A stretch of 64,000 nucleotides of DNA from Pteria penguin (GCA_035048485.1 CM068582.1:34799596-34863595); one strand, 5' to 3'. Shown: positions 10,510-20,966, counted from the first letter of the stretch. Numbers and translations: made by a program. The notes: generated by a model not told the origin, from the sequence alone.

Positions 10510-12420
10510 AAAATGTATCTGTTACAAGCGAGGGTTCCTGACTTTTACATTATGGATCCATGTTTTGGAGTTAGGGATCGAATTCAAACGAGTAAGTCCC
10601 GTGGAAGATGGGGGACAGGACAGGGGGCGAAGGCCACCGGAAGCTCGTGCAATTTGGCGGTTTAAGGGCATAAAAACCGCGCAATTTGACCGTCTTTAGT
10701 ACCACAGCTGCCATGTAATCGAAGCTTTTGTGATGTTATTCAGGTCTTTTTCTTACCCTTGTTATCCGGGTTTTACCTGTTGTGGATTTTGTCATACAAC
10801 CGAGTCAGATCTAATTTTTCAATAATCCGTGATCATCTCTTGCCTTTTCTCGCGTGCATCACTTCTAGTGGACAGTACAGTAACATCTATAGACAGATCA
10901 TTAAAAAACACTGCGACCTGCTTTTCAGCTAGGAAAGGGTAGGGGTGGTGATTGAAGTCCTGAACCTCCCCATAATAACACGGGGAAGTCGAGATGTACA
11001 AGTATCGTATACATATTTGCCTGTCGCGTGGACAGTTAAAACGACAGTCACTCTTGTTTAATCATCCACTGAAATTCCTTTATTAAAATCAGAGGTTGAT
11101 TTAGAAGTGACCAGCCCAAAGTTTATCATAATACAATAAAACTTTTGTCACGAATCACCTTTTCATCACACCGAGTTCTCGTCCGAAATATCAGACCCCA
11201 GCATCAGACTGATGCCTCAGACTAACCAAGTTCTTGCGGCCCTCTTCTAAATTTTCCAATCTGTCGTTGAAGATATGCTTCCTCCCTATTTATTGTTTTA
11301 CATCAATATCGTTGATATTGCAATTAAATACGCTATTACTATAATGTACACCATAAAGTCAATACGTCAGACATCTTCAAAATGGCAGAGCCTTGTAATG
11401 ACGTTCTTTACAAAAGTCGCTATGTTACATAAAATGATAATAATCTTTTTCATATATATGTTAATATTTGCGAATTTTGACATCTAAAGATTCAAAGATG
11501 ATTTTTTGGGGGGAGGGGGGGGGGGGTTAATACATCCTATTCTGACATTTAAATTCATAATTTTACGCGTAAATGTAGCAAAAAAATAAAAAAAAAAGGG
11601 CTGTAGAAGACATTTTAAAAAAGGGCCACAAACCCTGAGTTTGGCTTCTTTCCGCAACGTGATAAAAATCAGTCCATGATCGGTCAAAAAAAAAGGGGGG
11701 GGGGGGAGCCAAACCCCCAGTTTCTACGGGCTTGATAATGTATGTAAATACAGTTCGGAAATCAGAATGTAGAATACTCAGTGACGCATACGACGTAAAC
11801 TGTCTTATGCAAGTAAAACATAGATAATGGTCAAAGTTAAGTTGAGCTGACAGGATACAAACGCATGAACAAACATACAACATATCCTCTCCAGAAAGTT
11901 CATGTCGCTGTTATATCGCCACATGTTACAACAAAATCAAACAGACATGCGTGCGCAATTTTTGGGGAAAAAGAGTGTTCGAAAAAATTCTTTTGTGAGG
12001 TAACACGATTGTGTGCCAAGTCATTCAGACAAATAAAGGGAAATACATTCTGTGGTAGTCAGGGATTATCAGATTTCAGGAATACATCACAAAACATAGA
12101 CTTTGATAAAGCCTGCCACAGCTATATACTGCTTGAGTTCATAATCCAATAAACAGCGTTAACATCGACACAGTGATTACTGTCTCATTATGGCAATTGT
12201 AAAATAAGACATTTGACAAATTGGCTAATGAATTGATTTTAGACAGGGGAAACTAATTCGCCATGTTCGTCATCACAAAAGGAAAACTGACAAAGAAGAA
12301 TGAATGCCTAGTCAATACCACAAACCAATCAGTTTGCAATTATATAATCAATAAATAATTTGACACCCGTGACTAGTACGTGCATACTGCATAATCTAAA
12401 CTGTAAACTTTATTCATTAC
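10510..12420. other. Unassigned intergenic sequence with homopolymer G runs
   Basis: Poly-G tracts lie near 11505-11527 and 11693-11708. Short open frames (for example 11865-12152 +) have no recognisable domain. I see no RNA gene. Confidence 0.4.
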
Positions 12421-12439
12421 AATGACGTTCATGACAACA

Positions 12440-12930
12440 CAGAAATCTCCTATTGGGCAAGACAGAAACAATTCCCACACAAGACGGAAAGACAGACATA
12501 ACTCTCATACAAGACGGAGATATTCCCTACATGACAAGACAGAGAAATCTCTCACAAAACAAGACATAGCTAATTCTAAAACAAGACCGAGACATTCCAA
12601 ACGTAACAAAACTCAAGACAGAGACATTTTCAACGCAAGATAGACATCTCTAACACAAAATACACATCTTTCACACGACAAAGACAACACTCACACAAAA
12701 CAGAAAAACGGCTTCACGACAAGACAGAAACAACTTCCATACGACAAGGCACACAACATGGCAAACAGAACTCTCATACGACAAGACAGCTCCAAAACAA
12801 AACAAAAGAAGCGCCCTCATAACAAGACAGAATAAACTCAAACATGACATGGCAGACAACTCCAACACAACAAAAACAGAGACAAATACCACACAAGACA
12901 GAGCCAACTCCCACACGACACGACGGAGCA
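12440..12930. repeat. Degenerate ACAAGACAGA-type repeat
   Basis: Irregular copies of a CAAGACAGA core, often followed by ACAnCTC, run into the regular 42-bp array. They look like the older, decayed flank of the same satellite. Confidence 0.7.
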
Positions 12931-13980
12931 CACGACAAAACAGAGCCAATACCCACACGACACAACAGAGCACAAGACAAAACAGAGCCAATACCCACAC
13001 GACAAGACAGAGCACACGACACACGACAAAACAGAGCCAATACCCACACGACAAGACACAGCACACGACAAAACAGAGCCAATACCCACACGACAAGACA
13101 GAGCACACGACAAAACAGAGCCAATACCCACACGACAAGACAGAGCACATGACAAAACAGAGCCAATACCCACACGTCAAGACAGGGCACACGACAAAAC
13201 AGAGCCAATACCCACACGACAAGACACAGCACACGACAAAACAGAGCCAATACCCACACGACAAGACAGGGCACTTAAGACAGAGCCAATACCTACACGA
13301 CACGACAGAGCACACGACAAAACAGAGCCAATACCCACACGACAAGACAGAGCACACGACAAAACAGCCAATACCCACACGACAAGACAGAGCACACGAC
13401 AAAACAGCCAATACCCACACGACAAGACAGAGCACACGACAAAACAGAGCCAATACCCACACGACAAGACAGAGCACACGACAAAACAGAGCCAATACCC
13501 ACACGACAAGACAGGGCACACAAGACAGAGCCAATACCTACACGACACGACAGAGCACACGACAAAACAGAGCCAATACCCACACGACAAGACAGAGTAC
13601 ACAAGACAGAGTCAATACCTACAGGACACAACAGAGCACACGACAAAACAGAGCTAATACCCACACGACAAGACAGAGCACACAAGACAGAGACAATACC
13701 TACACGACACAACAGAGCACATGACAAAACAGAGCCAATACCCACACGACAAGACAGAGCACACAAGACAAAGCGAATACCTACAGGACACAACAGAGCA
13801 CACGACAAAACAGCCAATACCCACACGACAAGACAGAGCACACAAGACAGAGCCAATACCTACACGACAGAACAGAGCACACGACAAAACAGAGCTAATA
13901 CCCACACGACGAGACAGAGCCAATACCTACACGACATAACAGAACACACGAGAAACAAGACAGAGAACACGACAAGATAG
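12930..13980. repeat. 42-bp minisatellite, about 25 copies
   Basis: The unit is ACGACAAAACAGAGCCAATA then CCCACACGACAAGACAGAGCAC, with a few copies 3 to 9 bp shorter. Because 42 is a multiple of three, several frames stay open on both strands for hundreds of codons (TKQSQYPHDKTEHT on plus, Cys/Leu-rich on minus). No start context, splice site or domain supports translation; the long frames follow from the period. Confidence 0.9.
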
Positions 13981-14104
13981 AGCACACGACACACGACAAG
14001 ACACAGCACACGGCACACGACAAATGCCGAAAAATTCAAACATGGCAAGACTGACATTTCCCATACGACAATAGAGACACATCTCCTGAATAGGACAGAT
14101 ACAT

Positions 14105-14670
14105 CTACGCGACAAGACAAGCAACTACCACACAAGAACACAGAGACATCTCCAACACGACAAGGATGAGACACTCCCACACAACACACTCACAGAGATA
14201 TCTCCAACACGACAAGGATGAGACACTCCCACACAACACACTCACAGAGACATCTCCAACACGACAAGGATGAGACACTCCCACACAACACACTCACAGA
14301 GATATCTCCAACACGACAAGGATGAGAAATTCCCACACAACACACTCACAGAGACATCTCCAACACGACAAGGATGAGAAACTCCCACACAACACACTCA
14401 CAGAGACATCTCCAACACGACAAGGATGAGAAACTCCCACACAACACACTCACAGAGATATCTCCAACACGACAAGGATGAAACACTGCAACACAACACA
14501 CTCACAGAGACATCTCCAACACGACAAGGATGAGACACTCCCACACAACACACTCACAGAGACATCTCCAACACGACAAGGATGAGACACTCCCACACAA
14601 CACACTCACAGAGATATCTCCAACACGACAAGGATGAGACACTCCCACACAACACACTCACAGAGACATC
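14105..14670. repeat. 52-bp minisatellite, about 10 copies
   Basis: The unit is CACACAACACACTCACAGAG, AYATCTCCAACACGACAAGG, ATGAGACACTCC. Spacing between copies is an exact 52 bp, with small substitutions only. It shares the ACGACAAG core with the neighbouring 42-bp array, so the two probably have a common origin. Confidence 0.9.
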
Positions 14671-14785
14671 TCTCGCACAAGAAAGAGAACACAGATATAT
14701 AACACAATAATATCAATTTTCTGTTCCACAGAACTCGCATACTAAACGTGCATACTATTACTGAACCATTGTAACTCAATAGGTG

Positions 14786-14900
14786 AGGTTCGATTCCCGG
14801 GTTGCGCCACTATGTTTATGAGGTTGGTAACCTCCTTTTTCCATGTCGCGATATAACCGAAATATTGTTGAAAGCGACGTAAAACACCAACCAACCAATA
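14786..14900 (+). mobile_element. SINE-1 copy, 5' truncated
   Basis: GGTTCGATTCCCGGGTTGCG, CACTATGTTTATGAGG, GTCGCGATATAACCGAAAT and GCGACGTAAAACACC with an ACCAACCAA tail match SINE-1. The A-box half of the head is missing. Confidence 0.85.
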
Positions 14901-15780
14901 GGTAAGGTGCTCGCCCTTTATATATACATATAGCGTGTAGAGGAATTGTAAAGAAATATGGCCAGAAAACTTTTATTCTTCGATAATGGTACACAATATC
15001 CATGTGATATGACTTCCAGTTCCAATAATCATTTAGCGCGGCACTACCGTCAATAATTCTGATCAAGATTCTATTGTCAAAGTCAAGTCATTCGTGGAAC
15101 GCCCATTAAAAGATAAAAAGAAAAGCAATCTCTGTTTCTTTGTGAAGTCATACTGCATAATGGAATTGAAAGCTTTTGATTTTATTCATTAAGTGGCTAT
15201 CGGTCACATAGCACTCCGTAGTCTTATTCAAGATGGTGTTCGTCTCTAATCCACACTGATCTTCAATGACCACTCAGTATGCACCATTAATTCTTTAACC
15301 CCATTCATATTACCAATTCATTTCAATACATATGTATCCATTGTGAGATTTGGATGAATAAGAAACTTTTTATACAGAATGCCGGCACTATCAAATCACA
15401 AAAGCCATGATCCAATTATGTAAACCCAATCTGTCACACTAACCGGTTAAATGATTACCTTTCCTGCTATAAACATTAATAATTAAAATTACCATTTGTT
15501 ATTATGCATCACCTCATAAATCCTTTTTATATATATATTTTTTATTATACTTATTCATTCACTTTATCTCAATTTTTTCTTTTCTAATAACTTGCTAATT
15601 GCAGTAATGGATATATTACAGAAACGCCAAAACGGTAAGATTTAACAAGACTTGATACGTTTTAACGAAAATAATGATTTAATACATGTAATGAGAAATG
15701 AGAAAAATGGCGCCAAACGTGTATCGTGTTCCCTGTGCTCTGACGAGTTAAATTGGGCGGGGTCGAAGTCCTCCCAAACA
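14900..15780. other. AT-rich intergenic sequence
   Basis: No coding, RNA or repeat signal recognised apart from short A/T runs. Confidence 0.4.
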
Positions 15781-15782
15781 AT

Positions 15783-15903
15783 GATTAATTGATTGATTTT
15801 TGTTTAACGTCACACCACGAATATTTCACGTATATGGTGACGGCATCCATACAGATTTTGACCTTTGCAACGGACCCACCCGAAGCAGTGAGGGATCTTT
15901 AAA
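15783..15903 (-). mobile_element. SINE-2 3' part, minus strand
   Basis: The tail side ATTGATTGATTTTTG, then GTTTAACGTCACACCACG, TTCACGTATATGGTGACGGC and CACCCGAAGCAGTGAGGGAT are the minus-strand image of the SINE-2 3' half. The tRNA head is absent. Confidence 0.85.
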
Positions 15904-16528
15904 GGGGAATTTGCCGACCTAGTGAAGGCGTGGTTATTTCTTGTTATCAGTGACAGTGATAGATATCGTGCTTCTATTAATAGTCGCTTCCACTCTTGGA
16001 AAGACCACAATATAAATTGAAAACATAAACTGTATATACGGTCAGATTTTTTTTTTTCGATTTTTACGTCCAATTGTATCACAATATTCATCTCTCTTTC
16101 TTTTCATTTTTCTGCATATGTTATTTGGTCTATCACCGTGAGGAAATTGAAAGAAAATAAAACAAACATAGAATATATACTGATGGTTGTTTATTCTATC
16201 CATAGAATTTTCCTTTCAAGTAAATTATTAATACCTGGGAGACCAGGAATGGGTCTTTAGAAATTTAGTATGCTTACATGCACCTGTTATATTATAGACT
16301 AATTCAGAGTGAATCTTTTGATAATTTGTGAAGATGTCATGGATGCTGCAGTAGCGTGCTAATTGGAAACTATAAATCTTTTTTCATGCAGTTATTTCTG
16401 ATAAATAAACATTTTGTAACTTTCATCTCGATTTCCTGATTTACCGGTTTAGTCCATTTCGAGAAAATATTGGACCATTAGTATTTGAACATTTGAATGA
16501 TCAAAGATGAGTTTTAAATTAATACCAT
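15904..16528. other. Upstream flank of the small gene at 16.6 kb
   Basis: AT-rich with poly-T near 16047. No coding signal. Confidence 0.35.
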
Positions 16529-16561
16529 TATAAAAAGTCGCCACCCCCATTCTGACTTCAT
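16529..16561 (+). promoter_or_regulatory. Core promoter: TATA box and initiator-like site
   Basis: TATAAAAAG lies at 16529-16537. About 31 nt downstream, the A of TTCATCC (16560) is at the usual initiator distance. The first ATG follows at 16591, giving a 5' UTR of about 31 nt. Spacing is what a TATA-driven metazoan promoter would show; no transcript evidence is available here. Confidence 0.5.
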
Positions 16562-16590
16562 CCCGCGCTTACGTACTGCATTATTTCACT

Positions 16591-16914
16591 ATGTCTGAGA
16601 AAGGAGGGATCGTGTTTCCTCTAGCCGAAGAACAATTTTCTATTATATGCGAATTCATCAACTTCAATAATTGGGATTTTAGTGGATCTTTGATTCGCAA
16701 TGAATGGTCAAGGATTCCAAATGAAAGTTCTACAGTATTAGTACCTGAAGAATTTACAGTTGGTACCATAATAGCAGACCCTAAAAGTAATTATCAGCAG
16801 GATGATATTTGCAATGATAACGATAATCGTGACAATGGAAATAATAACCCTGAACCAGAAAATGGGAATGTGATTGACCATAGTGTGAATTCTGTTTTTG
16901 TAATCCATGCGTAA
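16591..16914 (+). CDS. Small uncharacterised protein, first frame (N-terminal part)
   Basis: The frame begins at an ATG 62 nt after the TATA box and runs 107 codons. The N-terminal ~75 residues are mixed (starting MSEKGGIVFPLAEEQFSII); residues about 68-95 are Asn/Asp/Glu-rich and likely disordered. No signal peptide or membrane helix is seen. The frame ends at TAA 16912, but a second frame that overlaps from 16884 carries a Cys cluster and a conserved-looking C-terminus. This looks like one protein of about 205 residues broken near 16884 by a single-base frame change. It could be a true pseudogene lesion, a polymorphism or an assembly error. Confidence 0.5.
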   Translation: MSEKGGIVFPLAEEQFSIICEFINFNNWDFSGSLIRNEWSRIPNESSTVLVPEEFTVGTIIADPKSNYQQDDICNDNDNRDNGNNNPEPENGNVIDHSVNSVFVIHA

Positions 16915-17204
16915 CATTGCACAGACAGTCGTGGTTTGGGAATGGCGCTCCACCTCAGTCACGCAACGCGAACATTAGAAAAACAAAGTACCGAAAATTC
17001 TGGTCACTAATTTCACACTCAGGTGGTTGGATTCATCCACAGTATATTGTAAAGAAGACGCGTGTCTTCCGGGAATTCCAACCCCGTGACCTCATAGAAG
17101 TTTACATACTGAGAGAAATAATGCCTGACTGTGTATTGGGACTTGTTAGGAATCTGTATCCTACCCCAGATGGCAGGGAATACATGGAGCATCGATGGGC
17201 ATGA
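16884..17204 (+). pseudogene. Continuation of the 16591 gene in the -1 frame: Cys-motif C-terminal domain
   Basis: Open from TGT at 16884, directly after an in-frame stop. It starts CEFCFCNPCVT, a C-x2-C-x-C-x2-C cluster suited to metal binding. It continues through a basic RKTKYRKFW segment, SGGWIHPQYIVKK, and a terminal REIMPDCV, LVRNLYP.P, YMEHRW block before TGA at 17202. There is no ATG near the start, so alone it is unlikely to be translated. From memory the layout resembles small uncharacterised cnidarian and molluscan proteins, and distantly the Cys-rich cytosolic domain of P2X7-like receptors (PxCVxxxxR..YP); this is unverified. AATAAA follows at 17295. Confidence 0.5.
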
Positions 17205-17294
17205 TAATATCTATGAAATATTCTGTAAATACTGTGACAAATGTGAAACATTCATACATAATGTGTTGTTAGCAAATTAGAAATGGAATAATGC

Positions 17295-17300
17295 AATAAA
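17295..17300 (+). terminator. Poly(A) signal AATAAA
   Basis: AATAAA lies 91 nt after the TGA of the 16.6-kb gene, a normal distance for a short 3' UTR. Confidence 0.4.
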
Positions 17301-17589
17301 TAATTTCTCGCATTTAAAGCAATTCGGAATATAAATCATACATGTTATAGTAAGTTTTGTTATTTCGTATTTCTTTGATTGTTCAGTACGTAATTTCACT
17401 AAAATCAAAGATTTAATTTGAACAATGTTTTGGTACATTAGAAATGAAACCAGAATGAACACCCATGACAAATTTAAATGTTTACAAAAATTCTAGATTT
17501 CTTGATAAAAAGAATTTTCTTTTTGTCAGATGAACGTGCACAGAAAACGATCATTTTCAAATTTTTCCCACGCCAACTTCTATTTATAC

Positions 17590-17748
17590 TCACGCCCCCC
17601 CCCCTCCCATGCATACCACGACACGGGGCCTCGATTTTTACTGTTTCATCCGAAAGACAGAACCCCGGCATGACCAGAGCGGGACTCGAACCCCGGCTTC
17701 CCAATCAGTAGTCCAGCGCGATACCACTAGGCCAGGCCGGCTTCCCAA
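17590..17748 (-). mobile_element. SINE-2 tRNA head and 5' body, minus strand
   Basis: On the minus strand: GCCGGCCTGGCCTAGTGGTA, a B box GGGTTCGAGTCCCGC, GCCGGGGTTCTGTCTTTCGG, CAGTAAAAATCGAGGCCCCG and ATGCATGGGAGG, after which the element is lost in a C/G run. This is among the better preserved SINE-2 heads in the window. Confidence 0.85.
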
Positions 17749-17749
17749 A

Positions 17750-18640
17750 CAATGACAAACGTCAAAATAGTAACTAGTCGGAGGGAAGCAATGTTGTAGA
17801 TAATAACGGGGTTACAACATGTCTGAACATGGTTCATATTCTAACTCCCTGATCCGTACGCTTTGTCTTTACCTATGTAAAGAGCTGTAAAGAACGAGGT
17901 GCCCCTTTCGGGACAGGTATTTAAAGTATCATAGTATGTATTGGGTCAAGGATCATTAGTCAGTAAGAAATATGTCCAATTTTCGTTATAACAATGTTTA
18001 AAACGGTTGTTGTTTGCTATCTATGCAACGGATCCACCCAACCAAATGCTGGCTTGGATATCTAACATGCAAATGTATACTGAAATACTGGCCCTCGACT
18101 TTCATCATCTCGTGAAACGGGGGTCGCCAACCAAGAACTACTCACTCTCAAGCCAAGCAAGCTACCGACATATGTCGGTGCAAAAGTAACGGTATCTTTG
18201 TGCGTTACACATCAAGTTATAACATTTTATTTTTTGCTTGGTTTCCTGTTATCAAGCAGAATTAAATTCAATTACATTGCGATGAAATATATACAGTTAA
18301 AATAAGCAATGTGACGGACGTGAACCCTGGTGAACTTCTATACCATTATCTAAGTAATTGCAATGTTGCGGAGTTTGATTAAGGCACATGCCAAGTCTAT
18401 CTGTTAGGTAAAACAAAACCAGTTGCAGCGTTGTAATTTTCTACAAACAACTCACTTGTTATGTAATATTTTCTTTGGATACAAAATAAAAGTCGAATTG
18501 TTTATGAACTGAAACGAAGTTTGTATCAGTGTTTGAGAAATGAAAAAAGAAAAAAACCAAAAGGGCACGTGGTATAAAGATTTGTATATAAGACGTTTTT
18601 GCTGTTAAGTTATCAACCTTAATTTAATATTCCACTGGAT
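17750..18640. other. Unassigned intergenic sequence
   Basis: No gene, RNA or tandem repeat recognised. Confidence 0.35.
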
Positions 18641-18650
18641 AGCAAAAAAA

Positions 18651-18678
18651 AAAAGCCAAAAACAACAACAACAACAAC

Positions 18679-18709
<31 letters not shown>
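18651..18709. repeat. (AAC)n-(AAT)n microsatellite
   Basis: Several AAC repeats followed by a long AAT run. It gives a spurious poly-Leu frame on the minus strand. Confidence 0.95.
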
Positions 18710-18828
18710 CTAAATAAAACAAAATAAGATAAATAATTAAATAATGAATAAAGGGGGTTGGGGCAATAACTAAATTGATTTCTCCAGTAATTTTTGATAC
18801 TACAGTATTCTTCCCATTCGAAGAATCT

Positions 18829-19045
18829 GGGGCCCGTTTTACCAAAACACGTACGACACCGTTAAGTTTGGATTCCTGAATAAAATAAAATCTTTAGATA
18901 CTCCGAAATAAATGCAGTTTTCACGAAACACTTGCAAATAAAAAAAAATCTCAAGTAGTAAGACATTCATTTCCGAAAATATCTACACTTTTTGCTTCGT
19001 CAATTATTTACGATTCGTCTCGAGTTCTTTGGTGAAACGGGCGCC
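18829..19045. mobile_element. 217-bp MITE with GGGGCCCGTTTTACC ends
   Basis: The left end GGGGCCCGTTTTACCAAAA and the complement of the right end GGCGCCCGTTTCACCAAAG are matched inverted termini. The interior is AT-rich with no ORF. No clear target duplication. Superfamily not assigned. Confidence 0.7.
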
Positions 19046-19204
19046 ATGTCCCTAGGCTTGACGTTCAGTGTCAAAAAAGTAACTGATCATTAAAACTGAT
19101 TTACGGTAGTCGTCCAATTTTTCATTATACTATCAGTCTGATATTACATATGTTCATATACTTGTTGCTGTACGTTACAAGCTGTATTCAAAAATATCAA
19201 AGTG

Positions 19205-19460
19205 AACAAAACTGGACAAACCGGGGCGCCCGGAAACAAAATGGTCTAAAACAGAACATTGTGGGAACTCAATGTAGACTCTCTTTTGCCACATGTGGGT
19301 TCGGTCCCCAGTTGGCACAAGCGTGAAGATTTGTGCCATTGTATCCACCGGAGACCGTTGGTTGGCATCGAGCACAACGGTCCTTCACACCACTAAACTT
19401 TGGCAACCACCAGAAGGGTAAAAAAGTCAAAGTGACGTAAACAACAACAAACAATATATA
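19205..19460 (+). mobile_element. SINE-3 copy (tRNA-derived)
   Basis: A tRNA-like segment with B box GGGTTCGGTCCCC, a unique body (TGTGCCATTGTATCCACCGG; CGAGCACAACGGTCCTTCAC) and the 3' end GTGACGTAAACAACAACAA. The 3' core GTGACGTAAA is shared with SINE-1 and SINE-2 although the bodies differ. It sits immediately upstream of the GPCR exon. Confidence 0.6.
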
Positions 19461-19496
19461 TTGTCTACATTGTAAACTTAAATATTTTCTCATTTT

Positions 19497-19498
19497 AG
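19497..19498 (+). other. Predicted 3' splice acceptor of the GPCR coding exon
   Basis: A pyrimidine-rich TATTTTCTCATTTTAG ends at 19498, 84 nt before the GPCR ATG. No in-frame coding precedes the ATG, so an untranslated upstream exon is the likely arrangement. Confidence 0.5.
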
Positions 19499-19582
19499 GT
19501 GCGGTCAGTTTACTTCGGAACACCTCTTCATGTTAGATAAGATGTAACTTCAAAGATAACAGATCAAATCGCTGCCATCACT

Positions 19583-20947
19583 ATGAACGGGACAGACATT
19601 TCATTTGGATCTAACTTTTCGGGAAATTTATCCTTTCCCTCTGCAAATTATCAAATTTCTACCGATGATTTGCTGACAAATGTCACCGATAACATTACTT
19701 CCATGTTGGACAATATAACTGGCACCTCAACAACACCGGCCGCCTCTACTGTCGCCGTACAGAGGTCGTCGGAGGTAGTTCGGAAACTTGTGTATCACTA
19801 CTTGGGGCCCATCATCTGTGCGTTTGGCATGGTATGCAACGTCATCAATTTTGCCGTGCTAATGCAGCGTCAACTCAAGGAATCTCCCTACACATACCTC
19901 ACCGGTTTGGCGCTAACTGATTTTGGAGCACTAACATTTTCTTTCATTTTCATGGTGATCTCGCACAAAACTCCGGAAGTTTACTTCTGGCGATTCTACG
20001 AAGCACACATTTTCTATCCGCTATCAAACGTGTGCTTGACCGCTAGTATATTAATTGTCGTACTGTTGACAATCGAACGCTTTCTATTTGTGAGACACCC
20101 GTTATGGGCAAAAGCAACATGTGACAGGGCAAGTGCAAAGGTCAAAATATTGGGCATAGTATTCATATCGTTGCTCCACAACATTCCACGCTTTCTCTGC
20201 CTCAAAGTCGTCGAAATTGAAGGCAAGCCCGGTGCATACAAATACGACTCGACGGAATTTCGCCACAGCAAGCACTTTCTTGGAGTATCTTGGTATTACA
20301 ATATATCAATACATTTCCTTCCGCTGGTCATCCTGAGCGTCGCAAATGCATACCTACTTTACGCAGTGATGCAGGCTAGAATACAGCGTGAGACTCTACA
20401 AATACGGAACAACAAGGAGGCAGCATGGCACAAAGAACAAGTTCGACTAACAATTACGCTCATCAGCATCATCTGCCTGTTCATCGTCTGTATCATCCCG
20501 TCAGCATTTTCGGATTTTCCGGTCGCTTACTTCCTGTTTGGGAAAAACAAATCAGAGAGAGATTTCCGTGGATCCGATTTTTACCTGATATTGCAGTACG
20601 TTGCCAATTTCTTGGTTTGGTGTAATCTATCACTAAATTTTGTGTTGTACTGTGCATTTAATGACAAATTCCGACGAATCATGTCATTGACATTAAGGCG
20701 ATGGTTCAGCAAGTTAAACATAAGGCAGAGAGGGAACGGTGCTGTGCTGTTATTAGTCAACTTCAGAACGGATCGTTACATTACAAGGAACAACAGCAGT
20801 CAAACCAACAGCTTCAGCCTTCAGACCAAAGTCTCACAAGTAGGACAAGAGCTCATTCAACAGGACAAGAGCGAAAACTGTGCGAATAATTCGACCGCTC
20901 TCTACACACAGATTGAGACGCAAGAAAAGGAGCAGGATGAATATTAA
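19583..20947 (+). CDS. Class A GPCR, FMRFamide-receptor-like neuropeptide receptor
   Basis: Plasma-membrane receptor of 454 residues in one uninterrupted coding exon. The extracellular N-terminus (1-70) has six N-glycosylation sequons (N2, N11, N15, N33, N37, N44). Seven helices follow at about 73-93, 104-126, 142-164, 187-205, 238-262, 288-310 and 333-357. Landmarks: N86 in TM1, LALTD (D113) in TM2, ERF in place of DRY (165-167) then RHPL, IPRF after TM4, P306 in TM6, and NFVLY (352-356) in place of NPxxY followed by a basic helix 8. The C-tail (about 365-454) is rich in Ser, Thr, Asn and Gln and ends acidic. The TM3-ECL2 disulfide cysteines are not at their usual places. This combination is what I associate with protostome FMRFamide-receptor-type receptors; ligand and G protein are not deducible. 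ATG 19583 is the first in frame. Confidence 0.9.
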   Translation: MNGTDISFGSNFSGNLSFPSANYQISTDDLLTNVTDNITSMLDNITGTSTTPAASTVAVQRSSEVVRKLVYHYLGPIICAFGMVCNVINFAVLMQRQLKESPYTYLTGLALTDFGALTFSFIFMVISHKTPEVYFWRFYEAHIFYPLSNVCLTASILIVVLLTIERFLFVRHPLWAKATCDRASAKVKILGIVFISLLHNIPRFLCLKVVEIEGKPGAYKYDSTEFRHSKHFLGVSWYYNISIHFLPLVILSVANAYLLYAVMQARIQRETLQIRNNKEAAWHKEQVRLTITLISIICLFIVCIIPSAFSDFPVAYFLFGKNKSERDFRGSDFYLILQYVANFLVWCNLSLNFVLYCAFNDKFRRIMSLTLRRWFSKLNIRQRGNGAVLLLVNFRTDRYITRNNSSQTNSFSLQTKVSQVGQELIQQDKSENCANNSTALYTQIETQEKEQDEY

Positions 20948-20966
20948 AAGCGATACAAAATGGAAG

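Noticed and set aside
11865..12152. 95-codon plus-strand frame with a Cys-containing middle
   Set aside because: No recognised motif; the GTAACAC donor-like site inside would truncate it. Insufficient support.
12671..13939. Long overlapping open frames (up to about 290 codons) on both strands
   Set aside because: They are a by-product of a 42-bp period without stops. No promoter, splice signal or domain.
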